From: Microbacterium sp. ABRD28
GTDB taxonomy: Bacteria > Actinomycetota > Actinomycetes > Actinomycetales > Microbacteriaceae
NCBI RefSeq assembly: GCF_003850245.1
Contig: NZ_CP031015.1
Location: 2,232,001 to 2,296,000, forward strand
Reading direction: 5' to 3'
Length of the DNA stretch: 64,000 nucleotides
In this document: piece by piece, positions 62,671 to 64,000 of the stretch
How the letters are laid out: every line of letters starts with the position of its first letter
Numbering within the stretch: the first letter of the stretch is position 1
Program-made: the position numbers and the translations under genes
Notes under the pieces: model-generated
Databases searched by the model: none
Told to the model about the DNA's origin: nothing
The model's input: the letters and a program-made list of their open reading frames with translations, nothing else

Positions 62671-63436
62671 GACGCCCCGTCTCCTTCTGCCCGTGCGCGG
62701 ACGGGTTCCATCTCTCCGCAGGTGCGGGCTCGCCCCGCAGGCCCGAGAGCAGGTCGGCGATCCGCGCCATCAGAACGTCGGTCGCCGCGACGAGGGTCGA
62801 CGGCTGCATCTGAGTGGCGGAGTGGGCCGTGAGATCCACCGGCGGGCCGAAGACGACGCGCACACGGCGGCGGAGCGGCCAGATGCGGAGCTTGCCGTAC
62901 CGCGGGAGGATCTCCTGCGCTCCCCAATGGGCCACCGGGATGAGCGGGATGCCGCCCGCAAGCGCCAGGCGCACGGCGCCGGTCTTGCCCCGCATCGGCC
63001 ACATGTCGGGGTCGCGGGTGAGGGAGCCCTCGGGGTACACGATCACGCCCCTGCCGTGCTCGACGAGCATGCGGGAGCTCTCGATGGTCTGACGCGCCCC
63101 TCCGGCCGATGAGGAGCGGGCGACGGGGACCATTCCGGTCGCCCGGAGGACGGCACCGAACACCGGAACCCGGAACAGGCTCTCCTTCGCCATGAACCGA
63201 GGGGCCCGTCCCATGCGCCAGACGGCGACCGCGACGACCAGCGGATCGATCTCGCTGCAGTGATTGGGGGCGAGCACGTACGCGCCCTCGCGCGGAAGGT
63301 TCTCACCGCCCTCGACCTCGATGCGGGCGAGCAGCCCCATCGCGGGGACGATGAGGGCGGCGAGCGGCCAGAAGACGCTCGGACGTCGCTTCTCGTCGGC
63401 GCCGGAGCCCGGGGCCTTCGGTGTCGGAGTGCTCAC
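62660..63436 (-). CDS. plsC: 1-acyl-sn-glycerol-3-phosphate acyltransferase (PlsC family)
   Basis: Acylates lysophosphatidate. The 258-aa protein has a hydrophobic N-terminal segment (about 20-38), the HX4D motif NHCSEID (H59, D64), and the YPEGS motif (usually EGT). It is next to gpsA, which makes the precursor glycerol-3-phosphate. GTG start, 4 bp after murA. Confidence 0.9.
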   Translation of the reverse strand: MSTPTPKAPGSGADEKRRPSVFWPLAALIVPAMGLLARIEVEGGENLPREGAYVLAPNHCSEIDPLVVAVAVWRMGRAPRFMAKESLFRVPVFGAVLRATGMVPVARSSSAGGARQTIESSRMLVEHGRGVIVYPEGSLTRDPDMWPMRGKTGAVRLALAGGIPLIPVAHWGAQEILPRYGKLRIWPLRRRVRVVFGPPVDLTAHSATQMQPSTLVAATDVLMARIADLLSGLRGEPAPAERWNPSAHGQKETGRLEP

Positions 63437-63440
63437 CGGG

Positions 63441-64000
63441 TCACCCGATGACGCGGAAGTCGGCGCCGAGCGCGTCCAATTTGGCGAAGAACTTCTCGTA
63501 GCCGCGTCGGATGATCCCGACGTTGCGCACCGTCGATTCGCCTTCCGCCGCCAGGGCCGCGATCACGTAGCTGTATCCGCCGCGAAGGTCGGGCACCACG
63601 ACGTCGGCGCCGTTCAGCGGCGTGGGACCGTTGATGACGGCGGCCTGCTCGAGGGCGCGACGCGGGACGCGTCGACCCGGCATGTCCAGCCCCTGCGGGT
63701 GCACCTGGATGTCGGCGCCCATCTTGTTCAGCGCCGCGGTGAACCCCAGCCGGTTCTCGTACACCGTCTCGTGGACGACGGACTGCCCCTCGGCCTGCGT
63801 GAGGGCGACGATGAGCGGCTGCTGCCAATCGGTCATGAAACCCGGGTGGACGTCCGTCTCGACCATGACCGGCCGGAGGGCCTCGCCACGGCGGAACCGG
63901 ATACCGTCCTCGCGGACGTCGAAGGACCCTCCCGCCTTGCGGAAGACGTTGAGGAACGTGAGCATCTCCTGCTGACGGGCGCCGGAGACGAAGATGTCAC
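63441..64000 (-). CDS. murA: UDP-N-acetylglucosamine 1-carboxyvinyltransferase MurA (5' part outside window)
   Basis: First committed enzyme of peptidoglycan synthesis. About 186 C-terminal residues are visible: DIFVSGARQQEMLTFLN, DVHPGFMTDWQQPLIVALTQAEG, YENRLGFTAALNKMGADIQVHP and PDLRGGYSYVIAALAAEG. The catalytic Cys lies outside the window. The tail ends AKLDALGADFRVIG, the usual MurA end. It heads the visible murA-plsC-gpsA-ddl run. Confidence 0.94.
   Translation of the reverse strand, partial: DIFVSGARQQEMLTFLNVFRKAGGSFDVREDGIRFRRGEALRPVMVETDVHPGFMTDWQQPLIVALTQAEGQSVVHETVYENRLGFTAALNKMGADIQVHPQGLDMPGRRVPRRALEQAAVINGPTPLNGADVVVPDLRGGYSYVIAALAAEGESTVRNVGIIRRGYEKFFAKLDALGADFRVIG

Overview
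This is a 64-kb, very GC-rich chromosomal segment of an actinobacterium, most likely from the family Microbacteriaceae (a Microbacterium-like organism). That placement is an inference from gene content and order, GC-rich third codon positions, frequent GTG starts, the zinc-free form of ribosomal protein L32, and many genes that start 6-7 nt after a TANNNT -10 box. I see no rRNA, tRNA, CRISPR array, insertion sequence or prophage. Both ends cut genes: ligA at the left, murA at the right.

Layout. 1-3738: ligA (partial), mnmA and a cysteine desulfurase. 3811-10226: a forward glycogen/maltosyl-transfer operon (GlgX-type debranching enzyme, glgE, glgB), closed by a 15-bp hairpin. 10287-16234: a thioredoxin/TPR protein, an unusual membrane protein with an internal lipobox, an AI-2E-type transporter, a hydrolase, a small Cys/His protein and a lytic transglycosylase. 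16292-28610: the conserved reverse-strand translation and envelope block (DivIVA-like protein, cdsA, frr, pyrH, tsf, rpsB; then, beyond an M23 peptidase, xerC, dprA, comM, yraN, DUF2469, rnhB, lepB, rplS). 28786-36541: a membrane protein, map and the treX-treY-treZ trehalose operon, lying between rplS and trmD. 36677-38676: trmD, rimM, khpA, rpsP. 38866-49415: a YbdK-type glutamate-cysteine ligase, ffh, a TetR-VOC fusion regulator, lipB-lipA, a hypothetical protein, ftsY and smc. 49561-52422: a forward locus with its own promoter, a 33-codon upstream ORF, a 90-aa ORF, a strong hairpin and two tandem acetyltransferases. 52380-64000: mutM, rnc, rpmF, DUF177, coaD, recG, a lipoprotein, rsmD, thiL, a DUF3515 protein, ddl, gpsA, plsC and murA (partial).

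How the genes work together. Two alpha-glucan gene sets sit about 20 kb apart. GlgX1-GlgE-GlgB builds and trims alpha-glucan from maltose-1-phosphate, and TreX-TreY-TreZ turns glucan into trehalose. The housekeeping blocks cover ribosome biogenesis, the signal recognition pathway (Ffh, FtsY, LepB), chromosome maintenance (Smc, RecG, XerC, DprA, RnhB, MutM, LigA), phospholipid synthesis (CdsA, PlsC, GpsA), cell wall synthesis (MurA, Ddl) and cofactors (lipoate, CoA, thiamine pyrophosphate).

Most interesting points. (1) The acetyltransferase locus between smc and mutM looks like an inducible, leader-controlled system. (2) A TetR-VOC fusion protein is divergent from lipB, with a perfect 15-nt palindrome over the predicted lipB promoter. 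(3) Structured leaders precede rpsB, rplS and rpsP. (4) At least twelve genes show leaderless-start geometry. (5) Several genes overlap at their 3' ends.
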